Source: Progne subis subis
Lineage: Eukaryota; Chordata; Aves; Passeriformes; Hirundinidae
Direction: 5' to 3'
NCBI GenBank assembly: GCA_022316685.1
Contig: JAKJHU010000140.1
Location: 372,001-436,000, forward strand
DNA length: 64,000 bases
Shown: piece by piece, positions 14,026 to 25,738 of the stretch
Layout: every line of letters starts with the position of its first letter
How positions within the stretch are numbered: the stretch's first letter is position 1
Notes under the pieces: generated by a model
Databases searched by the model: none
Seen by the model: the letters and a program-made list of their open reading frames with translations, nothing else
What the model was told of the DNA's origin: nothing
Position numbers and translations under genes: made by a program

Positions 14026-15861
14026 TTTGGAGCATGCTAGTCTGTGGGGTTTTAATGCATATTTTCCCTTCAATTGCTATGTGTAAGATATCCTCCCACT
14101 CACGTGCCTTCCCACACAAAGGAAGCTGGCCACTGAGTGAACTTAAGAGATTGAAGGTGTTAGCAACTTCCAAAAAGTCATTTTCAGCTATGGCACTTTA
14201 AAGTCTTTTTGAAAATTGTGTAGAAAATAAAATAAAATCAAATTTTTCAGTTTGCTGTTGTTGTCATTTTTTGCTGGGCCCCACAGTAAAAATTGTCTTC
14301 TCCCCTTCAGTCAAAATAAAACCATCCCAAACTTGGGACCAGAACTTAAGATAACTTCCCTCTTATTGTAAGAAGTGTCATATTTTCTTTGAATACCCTG
14401 TTTCACCCTCCTGAAAGATGGCTCTGCTAGCAGCTCAATGCACCTTTAATGCATTGTAATGAAAAAAAATAAGAAGGTACTGTTTAGGAGTTAAAATACT
14501 ACCCAGCAGCCCCAGCCAGTACCCCCTAAAGCTACAGGCTGTGGAGGGCTTGTACCAGCAGAAATCAAGTTAGAGCCCTATCCAACATTTGAAACCTTCC
14601 TGCATCCCTCATGATGGTAGGACCATCCCCAGGTGAGGCATTTAGCCACTCACTGTTTTTTCACCAAAGCTGTTGCTGAGGTTATTGTAGTGTTCCTCTG
14701 TTGCAGTGTAAAACGGACTTAGGGTTCTGCTTGAGGGTTGTTCCCAAAAGATTCATCTTTGGGTTCAGTGTTACAAAGAAGCCTGAAGGACCCTTTTAAG
14801 GTCTGAGGCGGTGTAAGAGCCTGAGCAATGTCAACCAGAAAGAGCACTTTGGGGTCCCATAGCTCCAGGGCACTGAGCAATGATGGACAGGGCAGAAGTT
14901 CATTTGGAATTCTGTGTGGGTCACAGATGTCCCATAATACCTGAATCTGAGGACTTGCAAGGGAAAGCAAAGCCAGAGTAGATCTTGGACCTTGGTCTGA
15001 AATCACAGCAGAGAGCGCTTTCTCCTCTGTGAATGACAATAGCAACGTCCCCTGTTACATGTTACCTGTCTTGCTGAGGCAGCAAGCCACAGGCTAATAC
15101 ACTTGTTTCTTATATATGCTATATCCTTGTGCTTTGCACTGTTTTGGCTGTAAACAGTAGCCAAGGAATGTACTACTTGTCCTGTCAGTGATGACTCCAA
15201 CCAGTATCCTGTCTCCAGCAGTGGAGTTAGGAGATTCTGTTCCGGAAGAATGAACCTGACTGCTCTCTGAGTACCATTCCTGGCACCCAAACATTACAGA
15301 CTAATCTCTTCCTTCTCCCGGTTTATGGACATAATGTCCATGAATGTGTCCATGAAGTTTTGGAACTGCTCATACTGTTTGCCTTTAAAACCTGCTGTGA
15401 CTACATATTTCACCAGCTCATTGCCTGCCTTGTACAAAAGCAATTTATTATGACTGTTAAATTTGATTTAGTGAATGAGTTTTTCATTCATCTTATTTCC
15501 AGGGAGCTTTTCCCTCTCCCGATTGAAAACTCTCAGATTTTTAAGGCTCCCTTGAGAGGACAGCTGCACCACAATACACATTTCTTTACCTGCCCTTCGT
15601 GGTATCTTCCCTCAGACCACTCTGTCCCTCTTGCAATGCTGAGAGCAGTGACAAGCCTCAGTCAGAACATGGGTGCACCTGGGTTTTACACGTTGGCAAA
15701 ACCATGCTCGCTGCATTGTCCTCAACTCCTTCCCTGATGATTCTCAACAATTGGATACTTCTGGCTGACACTGCCCATTGAGATGATGAATGAAACTGAG
15801 AATAACTAATGAGAATACACTATTGTGATCAACTCTGGTTGTGGTATGCAGTTAAATATGG

Positions 15862-15894
15862 TTTTTTTTTTTTTTGTTTTTTTTTTTTTTTTTT
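15862..15894. repeat. Poly(T) tract interrupted by one G
   Basis: 14 T, one G, then 18 T. It could be the inverted tail of a decayed retroposon or a plain homopolymer. No target duplication was found. Confidence 0.95.
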
Positions 15895-16796
15895 ACTGGC
15901 AGTCTCAGTGAAAGACAAGTATTACCAGCCACGGTAACTGCTCCAAATGGGACAGCTTTGGATCACTGTATTTTTGCTGCCTCCCAATTCTGCCCAGAGA
16001 ATTAGTAGTATTCCTTATGGTGTAAACTAGAGCACCCGTAAGTACTATGCACATTCTTCCTGGATTTGTATGCAGGGGCCGAACATAATTTAAACTTATG
16101 TCCCTTTCAAAAACTTGATCATAAGGATGTGGAATAACTTCTTTCTGACATTTCCATTTGAAGAGGTTTTATGACTCAGATGCACAAATTAACTTCCAGT
16201 GAGTTAAAAAGTAGAAGCTTCAGCCCAGAAGCAACACCTACTGTTTCATAAACCTGTCATACATATTGCTTTAATAAGAGCCTGTAGAATAAACAAACTA
16301 ACTTATAGAAACAATTAGGCAGTAGCACTTGTAATTCAAGAATTTTCCAGCAGATTAGTAACAAGCTGTGAAGAGCCTATGACCTGAAATGCAACCTTGA
16401 GCCTCTTATTCCTAGGAAATTGTTTGCGCTGTGATTGTTATTGCTGCTGAACAATTAGCGCCTGGAAGGGCTTTAAAAAAATTGGCTTTTAATTTCTCTT
16501 TTCCATTTTCAGCATTCAGCATGTGAAGGCTCCAGTTCTGGCATGAATCACAGCTCTTTGAGATCCATCTTTTCCCTGAGGTGTGCATAGGTAGCAGTGA
16601 ACCAGAGCGTGTATAAAGGGCAGGAGCATTGATCGAAGGAAGCAATCAGGTACATGTGTGATTCTTTCTCCATGGAGCTCTCAAAATCTAATCAGAAAAG
16701 CTGTTTTGGAACCCTCCTCCCACAATTTTAAGTAAAGGACACAAATATTCCTCAAGAATCTGTACTTAAGAAAAAAAAAAGTTTGATTGCTATCGG

Positions 16797-16818
16797 TTTT
16801 TTTTTTTTTTTTTTTTTC
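16797..16818. repeat. Poly(T) tract, 22 T
   Basis: Uninterrupted T run, followed 15 bases later by a small perfect inverted repeat (aaacagaaat / atttctgttt, 16834-16856). Confidence 0.95.
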
Positions 16819-18389
16819 TCCTCCAACGTATCAAACAGAAATTGCATTTCTGTTTCATGTTACTTTTTAGTGCCTGATGTTCCTTGACACTTTTTTTCCC
16901 CCTTTTCTTGTGGCTGCCTTCAGCATATCTATTTGAGTCTTTTCAAATGTTTATGAATCTTCATAGTTCTCTCCTCTATCCTACTGACAAGAGTACCTGA
17001 TAGTTGGTAGCTGGGTATTTCCAACACCCCAGAAATGTTTCTGGAAAGGAGTCAGTTTTTTCCTTGAGGTCTGGTAAGAGTCAGTCAGAGAGATACCCAG
17101 AAACAGTAACAAACTCATGCTCTCTGTGTGCCAGTTTAACCCACTGTGCATAAATCCTACTGATGGCATTAGTTACAGTTATAATTAAAGATATGCCATA
17201 AAGGCAATTTTTTACTACAATCATAGAAATCCTCTGCTCAGAGATCTCTGCAAGCAAATTTAATGCAGTTCTCTACTATTTTGGACACTCCAGAAATGAG
17301 AATGTGTCCCAGAACTTCATAGGCCTCTTGGTTCAGGTATGTGACATACAAGTAGTCATGACGTACACTCAGCCACAAGTGTTAATGAGAAAGTAATTAA
17401 TTACAGATTCCATGTACCTTGTATTTGAAAAGCCCCACCAGTTATACCAGATCCAGACAGATGTGGAGAAAAGAGCTCAGCTTCCTGTAATACTGATGTA
17501 GCTGCTCAGTTGCTCTCCGGAGCAAAGAATTAACATTGCCTAAGAAATATAATGTCCTTTGTTTCTAAATTGAGTTCTGTGGCCTCTTGAAGAAGAATGA
17601 GTGAACTTAAAAGTCCAAGGATATCTAGAGTCTGGAGATGGCAACATCAGCTCAGAGATAATTAAAATTTTAACATGTGAGAACTCCACTTGCTTTCTTG
17701 GTGCATTCTAATTCTTTTTTTTAAATTTAGTTTTCCCTTTCAGAGCTGGCTGCCATTACTGTTGACATCAGTGAAGAGACTCCCACTGAATTTCAAAGAC
17801 AACTGGATTAGTTACCAGGTTTTTGTACCGGAAAGGTATGCGATTAAAAAAAGCCACGCTGTTCCCACTGGGCTGGAGCCAAGGATGACCAAGTGTGCTT
17901 GCTCAAGTACAGCTGTGGCACTTTAGGTGCAGCCCAGACAGTGGAACCCACTCTGGCCAGAAGCTGCAGTTTGGCAACTTAAACCCACTGGGGTCTGCCC
18001 AGGCATGGGGAACAGCAACAGGGAATTTATTTTGTGAGTCAGAGCTGTAATTTCCAAATTGTAGGGTTTGATCTGCAGAAGTTATGCCAGCATAACAACT
18101 TCGCAGAAGCCAGTGGGACTTCTGGCAGGTGTGTGGTTTACCAGGAGGAGTCTTCAGCTGGAAAACAATTCTCAGGTGCTTTGCACTGAATGGGAAGCAT
18201 AAAAGTTTCATTAAAGTTTTTTGGATAGTGTTTATTGCCTCATTTCAGTACTCCCTAACATAAAAAGCCCCCTTTTCTGAAGTAATTATCTACTTCCTAC
18301 AAATTCTTCTGGTATGAAGTAATGCCTATACACTGTCTAACTCCAGCTGTAGGTCTCAGCCTCCCAAACAAGATTTGTGTGTGCCCTTT

Positions 18390-18770
18390 TAGAATGATAG
18401 AATAGTTTGGGTTCAAAGGAACATTTAAAGGTGACCTAGTCCAGCTGCCCTGTGATAAGCAGGAACATCTCCAACTCCATCAGGTTACTCAGAGCCCCGC
18501 CCAATGTGCCCTTTAACATCTCCAGGGTTGGTTCATCTTCAACTGCCCTGGGCAACCTGTTCCAGTGATTCACCTTATATTTAGGCTGAATTGTCTGTCT
18601 TTTAGTTTAGAGCAATTCCCTCTTGTCCTATATCAACGGGCCATGCTAAAAAAATCTGTCCCCTTCTTTCTTACAAGCTCCCTTTAAGTACTGAGAGACT
18701 CTAATATGGTTTCCCAGGAGTCTTCTCTTTTCCAGAAAACAACCCCAATGTCCTTATTCTTGTGAATTTT
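18390..18770 (-). mobile_element. CR1 LINE fragment, diverged
   Basis: The plus strand starts with an agaatgatagaatagtttgg block, the degenerate inverted CR1 tail. It then follows the usual reverse-complement order: a cctagtccagctgccctg block, a gggcaacctgttccagtg block, a cccttgtcctat-like block, and finally a cttttccagaaaacaacccc block. It is more diverged than the copies near 700 and 13400. It lies about 370 bases upstream of the CpG island, so the promoter has not been displaced by it. Boundaries are approximate. Confidence 0.85.
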
Positions 18771-19144
18771 CCCATAAAGTCCCATGGAAATAGTTGCTTC
18801 TGTAATGATATGCATGTTTTGAGAGCTCAGAAAAGACAGGGAAATGACAAACATATGAGCTCAAAACTTCTGAGAAAATAAGGACTGCCAGTGTTTCTGT
18901 AATTAAAAGATACGCTCTGTAAACTGTCCCTGCCTCCCCCTTTTTCTTACCCAAGATGAATGAAATGTGGAACACTTCACTGATCCTGGAAAGTAAGTCG
19001 AGGTTATAAAAATGATTGCGTTTGATGATGTCATGTCCCTTTTGATGACACAGATAAAACATGTCCAAACCCGTGCCTGGAGCGGGATGAGACTTTCTTT
19101 GGGGACAGTTTGGGGATGAAAAATGGTGCAACAAACAGAGCCCC

Positions 19145-20080
19145 TCACTGCGGCAAACCCCCGGCGGGGTTCGGGGGCCCCTTACCCCGCCCGGGACTGC
19201 GTGAGGCCGCGGACAGCGCAGCGCTCGCCTCCGGCCGGCGGCGCACCGGGCAGCGGAGCCCCCGCGGACGGGTCAACCTCGCCTTACCGCTGACCCTCCC
19301 TCCGCGGGTGCTGACGGAGACCGGGAAACTTTCGGAGGGAGCCACTTCCTCACCCGGCCCGGCGCGGGGAGATGTCAGATGCCAGCCAGGAGAGAAGGAG
19401 GGGGGAAGGCGGGGAAGCGCCAGCCACAGCCCTCCACCCTGCCAGACGGCCATTTAAGCCACGGGCGACGGACCGGCGGAAGGAGGCGAGGAGCGGTGGC
19501 GCAGCGAACTGACCGGCACGGCTCTCCGGCGGCCGCTGCTCTGCTCGCCCCTCACTCCGCCCCACGCAGGGCTTCCCAGCGGCTCCGTCCCCCCGCCTCT
19601 CTTAGGGCGGGGCGCGGGGGAGGGCCGGGGCGCCGGGCGGTGTGGGGCTCAACCCGGCCATGTCTCCGGGGGCGGCAGCGTCGGGCTGAGCGGCCGTGCG
19701 CGCAGCGGGGAGCGCTCTCCGCCACCATGAGGCGGCTGCCCCTGCCCTGCCTCCTCCTCCTGCTGCTGCCGCTGGCCGAGGTGAGACCGAGCTGCGGGAG
19801 GCGGGGGGCTGCCGCACCTGCCCCCAGCTCACTGCCCGCGGCTCGGCGGGGAGCCGGCGGGGCAGGTGTGCGGCCGGGCTCGGGCTTTGTCCCGCAGCGG
19901 CTCCGCTGGTGCCGCCCGCGGAGGGGAGGGCTGGGCGGCCGCGGTGTGGCCCGGCGGGGGCGTCGCTCACCTGGGGCGGGATCCCCACGGCCTCCCCCTG
20001 CCCGGCCGCAAGCGGGGGCTCTGCCGAGGTTTAACCCGGCGGTGTAGCCGCGTGGCTCATTTTGGGGCGTGAGGCTGCCC
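19145..20080 (+). promoter_or_regulatory. CpG island promoter
   Basis: CpG dinucleotides and GC content rise sharply near 19145 and fall after about 20080, against flanks with almost no CpG. A GC-box (Sp1-type) sequence gggcggggc lies at 19605-19613, about 115 bases before the start codon. No convincing TATA box precedes the start, as expected for a housekeeping-style, dispersed-start promoter. A cggccattt block at 19448-19456 weakly resembles a YY1 site but is not a good match. The island covers the presumed 5' UTR, the first coding exon and the start of intron 1. The exact transcription start cannot be fixed from sequence alone. Many frames stay open here because stop codons are rare in GC-rich DNA; I do not treat those as genes. 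Confidence 0.9.
19727..19780 (+). CDS. First coding exon, signal peptide of an unidentified secreted/membrane protein
   Basis: The exon encodes MRRLPLPCLLLLLLPLAE, a textbook signal peptide: a basic n-region (MRR), a leucine-rich hydrophobic core and a short polar end. The ATG sits in a gccaccATGa context, a near-ideal Kozak sequence. The codon for the last E (gag) is followed directly by gtgaga, a consensus splice donor, so the exon ends in phase 0 after 18 codons. The product should enter the secretory pathway, as a secreted, membrane or ER/lysosomal protein. The rest of the protein lies beyond a very long intron and outside the window. The frame is also open upstream to an ATG at 19379, which would add 116 low-complexity Arg/Gly/Ala-rich residues. 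I prefer 19727 because of its Kozak match and because a signal peptide belongs at the N-terminus. Many gene families have a lone signal-peptide first exon followed by a long intron, so I give no symbol. Confidence 0.8.
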
Positions 20081-20182
20081 CGGTTGTTTTCCTGCGTAAA
20101 TGCTGACCTAGGGACGGCTCCCATCTCCCCAGTTTTGTAGCCTGCCCTCCTCCTGTCGCTGCTGGTTAATTATATTGATAGG

Positions 20183-20231
20183 GGGTGTGTATGTGTGCGT
20201 GTGTATGTATGTATATATATATATATGTGCA
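20183..20231. repeat. (TG)n/(TA)n microsatellite
   Basis: An alternating purine-pyrimidine tract, first TG/TGTA units and then a pure TA run, about 400 bases into the intron at the CpG island edge. Such tracts can adopt Z-DNA or cruciform form and are often length-polymorphic. Confidence 0.9.
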
Positions 20232-20239
20232 TGACCCGC

Positions 20240-23200
20240 TGGATTACAGCTTTCGGAATCAGCGCAGAGTTTCCACGGGAAAATGCTGCCGTGGTGCGGA
20301 GCGAGCCGCCCTGGCGGTGCAGGGCAGCCGATCAGCAGGAGGCCTCGGCCAGCACGCTTGGCTTTGAGGCCCCGCTCTCTTCCCACGTGTGTTGCAGGAT
20401 GTTCTTCCAAGAACACCTTTCAGTGATGTAAATCAGAAAGCTTGCCAGGTGACCCACTCAGCATGCTGGCATAGACTCTTTGACCCTTGCTTCCCTCAGC
20501 CGATGGTGTTCTCAGTGTTCCCGTAGGAGTGCTTCATGGCTGCTGTGAACTCTGATGTGCTGGGGCTTGCTGAACTTTTGCTTCCAGATGTACCTGCTCG
20601 TCCTCTCTGCCTCAATGGTTTCTGCTACAAAAGTGTGAATGTGTGTTGATAGGAACCAAGGTGCTCAGTAATCTGTGGTGACATCTGCCTGAGAGCTGCA
20701 GAGCAGAACTGTACTGCTGCTTTACATTTTTGACTACTCTTTCCTTACCTGGCATTGGCACCAGCTTGTGATTGCAGCCAGTGACTGTTGTGAACCTTTG
20801 CTTCCTTGTCTTGTCTGTTTCAGTTTGTGGTACCTTGCAGTGTTTTGTCATTTGATCTCTGTTTGTTATTGTACCAAGCCTAGGTTTAAAAATCTCTTCT
20901 GAATAGGAGCTAAAACTGAATTGGGTATTAAAGTACACCAGCATTTTGGAAGACCTCAGAGGAGGCCTTGATTGCCCTCGGGCACAACCTCTGTCATTTG
21001 TAGTTTTTCTTCTCAAGCTGGGTATGAAGTCTTGTGACTTAGTGATATCTGATGTTCTCTAAGTCAGGCTCTTAACTGGTGTCTAGTATGTCTAATAATA
21101 ATACTAAAAAAAGCGGACCCTCTCCTCAATTCCGTGTTTATGCATTGATCATCTTGGGACCCAACTGCAGGCCCTCAACTAGGTCTTGTCATCCCCTGAT
21201 ATTATCAGAGCTTCTATCAGCATGCTACAAAACACAGGTCAGATCTGGAGAATTTGGTGTGGCTCATAATTTTAGGTGGGAGCTCTGCAGCTCATAGTGT
21301 CACTATTGAAAATTTAGAAGGCAACATTCTCTATTTTGACCCAATTGTACCTGTAAATGTGAAGGCTGAGACAAGAAGTCTCAGTTTACCAGGTTTCTTA
21401 ACTGATTAGCACCTGGAGTTCTGAACATTAGGAGCACATGCTTGAGCTGCAGACGGTGGGGAGAAAGGCCCTTTAGGGTTTTTTTCCTTAGAGGACTAGG
21501 ATGTAAGCCAGTTGCGCACTGATGATGTGATTCTGCAAAACATCCTCTCATTTGAAATGACTAAATTTCACCATAGTCACTTACGGCAGGTAGGGTGGGA
21601 TTTGCTCATATTTGAAAAGGTCACTATATGTCTATAACCAATATACTAGCAATAAGGATGCTCATAAGATTGCTTCTAAGCAATAAGGATGCAGCATAAA
21701 GCCTGGCTTGAAGGCAATGCTGTAAGCACAATAGTCTTGTTGCCCATTCTAACACTGTTCACATGGTCTTGCCCTCTAAAAATGAGGATGTTCTCTAACA
21801 GGGCACAGTTCTGCTCTTCGTGTAGGCTCAGGTGGATGTTAGAGTTGGCCAGTGTTGTTTGAGGTGTGGCATGTGCTCAGCTGCTATAGGGGGGTGACAG
21901 CAGCTGGCAGGACTGTCAGGCACATGGCACGAGCTGGGCTTTGCGTGTTGCCGGTAAGAATTATTGCCCCTTTTCTGCAGTCTCCCAGCCAGCCCCTGAG
22001 CGGGAAGGCAGTGGATGAAAGTGGCTCTGAGCTGGGTCTGGCCTCTGTGTTGCCTTTCAGATGTCTGTGGGGTCAGAGTGGGGACAGCTTTCCACACTGA
22101 CTCCATTGTGAGCCCAACCACACGCAGGTACTGGGAAGCAGCGGGAGCTTTGGAGCAGCTGTGTCATGGCAGCTCCTCTGTGGTGTGATGGACACATGAT
22201 TTTTCTGTGGTGTCTTTTGCTCAAGGATAAGCATCTTGCTTATTTTTCAGGAATTACATAGTAGGCAGGGTTGGAGTTGTTAAAAAACAAACCTTGCTCT
22301 CTGTTTTTTATTGAGAATGATAATATTAGTGATATGATAAATAACATCTACTACTAAAAGAGCAGAACAGAACTACTAATCAGACAGTTGGGCTTGTTTT
22401 GGTGTTTAGAATTACAAATGCCTTTTATGTGGACCTAGTAGCTTGTTGTTACATCCTATTCCATACACAGAACTACTGATACTGTATGAGTTGATTATAC
22501 AGGATTATGACTTAATTACTGGTCTGAATTTCCAACTGAGGAGTTTAAATGAAGAACTATCTTATCTCAAATGTGGGCTTGCCATGTGTGTATGTTGCAT
22601 GTGAGATAATTTCTGCTATATATTGGTCATTATTAATCATTCTTGTTGAGTCTTCTTCTGTATAGCACGCTAAATTTAAATTTTAGTTTGTGGAATTATT
22701 CTGGGTAATCTTCAGCACATGCAAGAAGAAGTTAATTTCTATTTAACTTTGTGACACATCTACATACAGCTCACTGAGAGGTTTACAAAAGAATAAAGAT
22801 TGAGAAATGTGAGGCTCCCTTGCTGCATCTGTGCATGCGCTTCTGGGGTAAACCCTTTAATGCCCACTATTAAAAACACAGGTATGAGCATTGCTGATCT
22901 GGAGACCTGAGCAGGCCTGAACTTAAACAGCATGGACCAGAAGGGGAAGCTGTAGCTGTGAACATAGTTTGCTTTTATCTGAGAAGCTTTGAAATAAACT
23001 TCATTTGCCAGGCCATGTTATTTTTATGTGGTGACTGTTTTAATTTTTGTTTAAAATGGCAGCACAGGTTAATTTCCTGAGCTTCTTTGTGTTCCTTACA
23101 AAGCCCCACAACACAAGCACCTTCTGCAGTGCTCAATGGAGGCTTTGTCTTCAGTGTGGCATGGATGTGTCTAGCGCTTCCTTAGAGGCATTGATCGGCT

Positions 23201-25500
23201 GGCTGCACATTGCAGCACACTCACATGCTTTCCAATACTTTGAGTCTCCAGCTAGCAACACACAACAAAATATCTTCTTCTGCATATTTGAGATTAGAAT
23301 TCAGGCCCACAGTGGAAATGTTGTCTGTGCAAACAGCCATGCTATTATTAGTACTTCCTCAATTATGTGAGCTACATGCAAGTCTTTGTGGAGAATTTTC
23401 ATGGCATGTAATCTTTTATGGTTAGAGTTTCTAAATATGAGCGAAATTGCTGCTGTTTTAAAGTCTTTGGCTGTTCATTGTGCAGGGCACAATCTATATA
23501 ATTTTAATTTATGCATTTCCTTCATTCTACTGGAGTTACAGTGTATCATAGAGGGAGCATTTTGATCATGTTGGAGCATTGTTGGGTACTTGGATATTTG
23601 CAGGTGCAAATCTATGATGCCTACTTGTAAGTTTCTCGGTACGTGCAATGACAAGAGACACTTCTAAAGCAGTTGGTGGATGCACATCTGGTTGTTAACC
23701 TGATGCTTTTAGCTCAACTTCAAAATTTGAGTGCAAATAGTATCTTGAATGTCGTGAAAGCTTTCTGGAAGTGTAGGAAGAGCTAGTTGAATTGTCTTCA
23801 GCAGAGAGGGCCTACTCCTATGAAGTGATGGGAGAGTGAAAGAGCTTTGCCTTAAATGGAGCTATCAGTAGGAAATTAGTTTTCAGTAGGAGATGACTGT
23901 GTAGGAGAGAACTTTAATTGGGAGGGGTTGAACGTGTGCTAATATGAAGTGTTAGAAAGCAAAGAGTGTGGGGAAAAGAGTGATCAGGCATCACAGGAAG
24001 AGAAGAACAAAACAGATACAGTGCTCTGAAAGGCTGCACCAAGGCTCTTCTCTAAGTGCTTTCCAGCTGTTCCCAAATGTATCTGCACATAAACATGCCT
24101 CCTGGGCCTATTAATCCAAAATTCCAGGTGAAAATCCAAGATTAAGTGGGGAAAGTATTTCTGTAATCCAGCAAAGAATAGACATGTAAATGTGGTCCAA
24201 CCAGAGCTGAATCAATAAATTCATGGCCTCATTTAATTATCTTCTATGGCCTTCATGGGCTTTCAGTGGAAAAGGCAGAGAAAGGTGTATCCATATTTTT
24301 CCATAGATGTTTGTATTTGGCATGTCACTGAAAGTACTTCCTACCATCATCAGGAAATGGGAAGAACCCCTTGGTATTAGAAACCAAGCAGCCCACCCAT
24401 CACTTTTCCTTCTATGCTCTCTGTGAAAATACCAAAGTCCATGTAGGAAAGCTGCTTCTTCCATCGGTAGCGATTTAATAGGAGAAAAGGTAACTGTGCT
24501 TTCCACTGAATCTCAGAATTGAAGAAATTGCACCTACAAAGAGGAAGAAATGGCAGCTCTTAAATGGAGGAAGGGGTGATGTTGGTGTTTGCTGCGGTAT
24601 CAGACCTGCGGGGCCTGTAACTGAACGTGGCTCTACATGGTGCTTCAAACCCTGCTGGTAGGAGTGGGCTAAGACTGTGTTTGACACGAGTACTGCTTTG
24701 GGGAGGAGAAGGGACCCCTCTTACGATCACCTTCAGGCTCTCCTAGCCAGTGCCTGGAAGTCTTTTTCTCTCCAGTTTTGCCCATCTGCTTGTTTCCTGT
24801 TCTTGTACCTCCCATTTGTTTGGTACACTTCTGAATTTTCTCATTCTTGTGTACAGTCTTAGCCAAACGGAACAAGTAAAATAAATACCTAGTGTGTCAT
24901 TGGGAAGCTCCTAGCAAAGGTTTTGTTGTGTTCTGCATGTGGGCTTCTGCTTTAGGGTTGAGGATATGATGCTTTCTTTGAATGTTGGGCTGGGTGTTTT
25001 GTTTATTGAAAAGACTTCATGGTTTTTTGGTTGATTGGTTTGGCTTTGTGGTGTGCAGGAGAATGCTGTCCGCAATCTGTAGTACTGGTTTCTGTGCACC
25101 AAATAATCCAGGGCTTGAGTATAAGGAATAATTTGTGTGAACTTCAGCCCTATTTTCCTCTTTGAATCTAAGAAATTTTTGCTTCTGGGGCTGTAAAGTC
25201 ATCAAGTGAAGACTTGAATATCAGGTGCAGAGCTTTATTGCAAATTACAGCCTATCTCTTGTGGCCTGGTAAGCAGATGCAGTCTCTTAGCACTTCTGAG
25301 CCCCAAAGTGCTGGAGCCCTCTCTCTCATCATAGCCCAGGTGAGTGCCTGGGAGCTTTCCCATGTTAGGGTGTTAGATTTGTATCTACAACACAGCTGGC
25401 TCTGTGATTAGGTGCATTCTCAGCAGAGTAATTCCTTACTTCCTTTTGGCACTATTTTGGTAGGGGTGTTTTCTTTTGGTGGTGGTGTTGTTTTTGTTTT
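20240..25500. other. Intronic stretch, no gene seen
   Basis: Ordinary intronic sequence. The one small structure noted is a 14-bp direct repeat, agcaataaggatgc, at 21648-21661 and 21679-21692. No exon or transposon was recognised. Confidence 0.45.
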
Positions 25501-25507
25501 TTGTTGG

Positions 25508-25534
25508 TTTTTTTTTTTTTTTTTTTTTTTTTTT
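25508..25534. repeat. Poly(T) tract, 27 T
   Basis: A T run preceded by a G/T-rich lead (from about 25460) and followed by six C. It is a smaller example of the G/T-rich tracts seen elsewhere in this intron. Confidence 0.95.
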
Positions 25535-25722
25535 CCCCCCATGTCTGCCAGCATGCAAGCAATTGGGCTGTACCTAGCCTGCATGGGAGTGCTCCCCAAA
25601 GAGGGTTATTTGTGCATATCAACTTTGTGGAAACTCAGCCTGTCCTTGGTCATTGAGGGATTGTAGCTTGGCATTGCTTTAAATGTATATGTAAAAGCAT
25701 CTGCTTCTCCTAGTTCAGCAGG

Positions 25723-25738
25723 ATATATATATATATAT
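25723..25738. repeat. (AT)n microsatellite
   Basis: Short pure AT dinucleotide run. Confidence 0.9.

Larger units (their letters stand above)
14026..18389. other. Intergenic, no gene seen
   Basis: No supported gene. It contains two poly(T) runs (15862-15894 and 16797-16818) and a small perfect hairpin at 16834-16856 (10-bp arms, 3-base loop). Open frames are short and unrecognisable. Confidence 0.5.

Noticed and set aside
18754..19148. Minus-strand open frame upstream of the CpG island, as a divergent gene
   Set aside because: No homology recognised and frame length near chance. A divergent non-coding transcript from the island remains possible but nothing in the sequence shows it.
19145..20124. 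Several 100-220 codon open frames on both strands across the CpG island
   Set aside because: They are Arg/Ala/Pro/Gly-rich, overlap in many frames and arise because stop codons are rare in GC-rich DNA. Only the short exon at 19727 has start, signal peptide and donor support.
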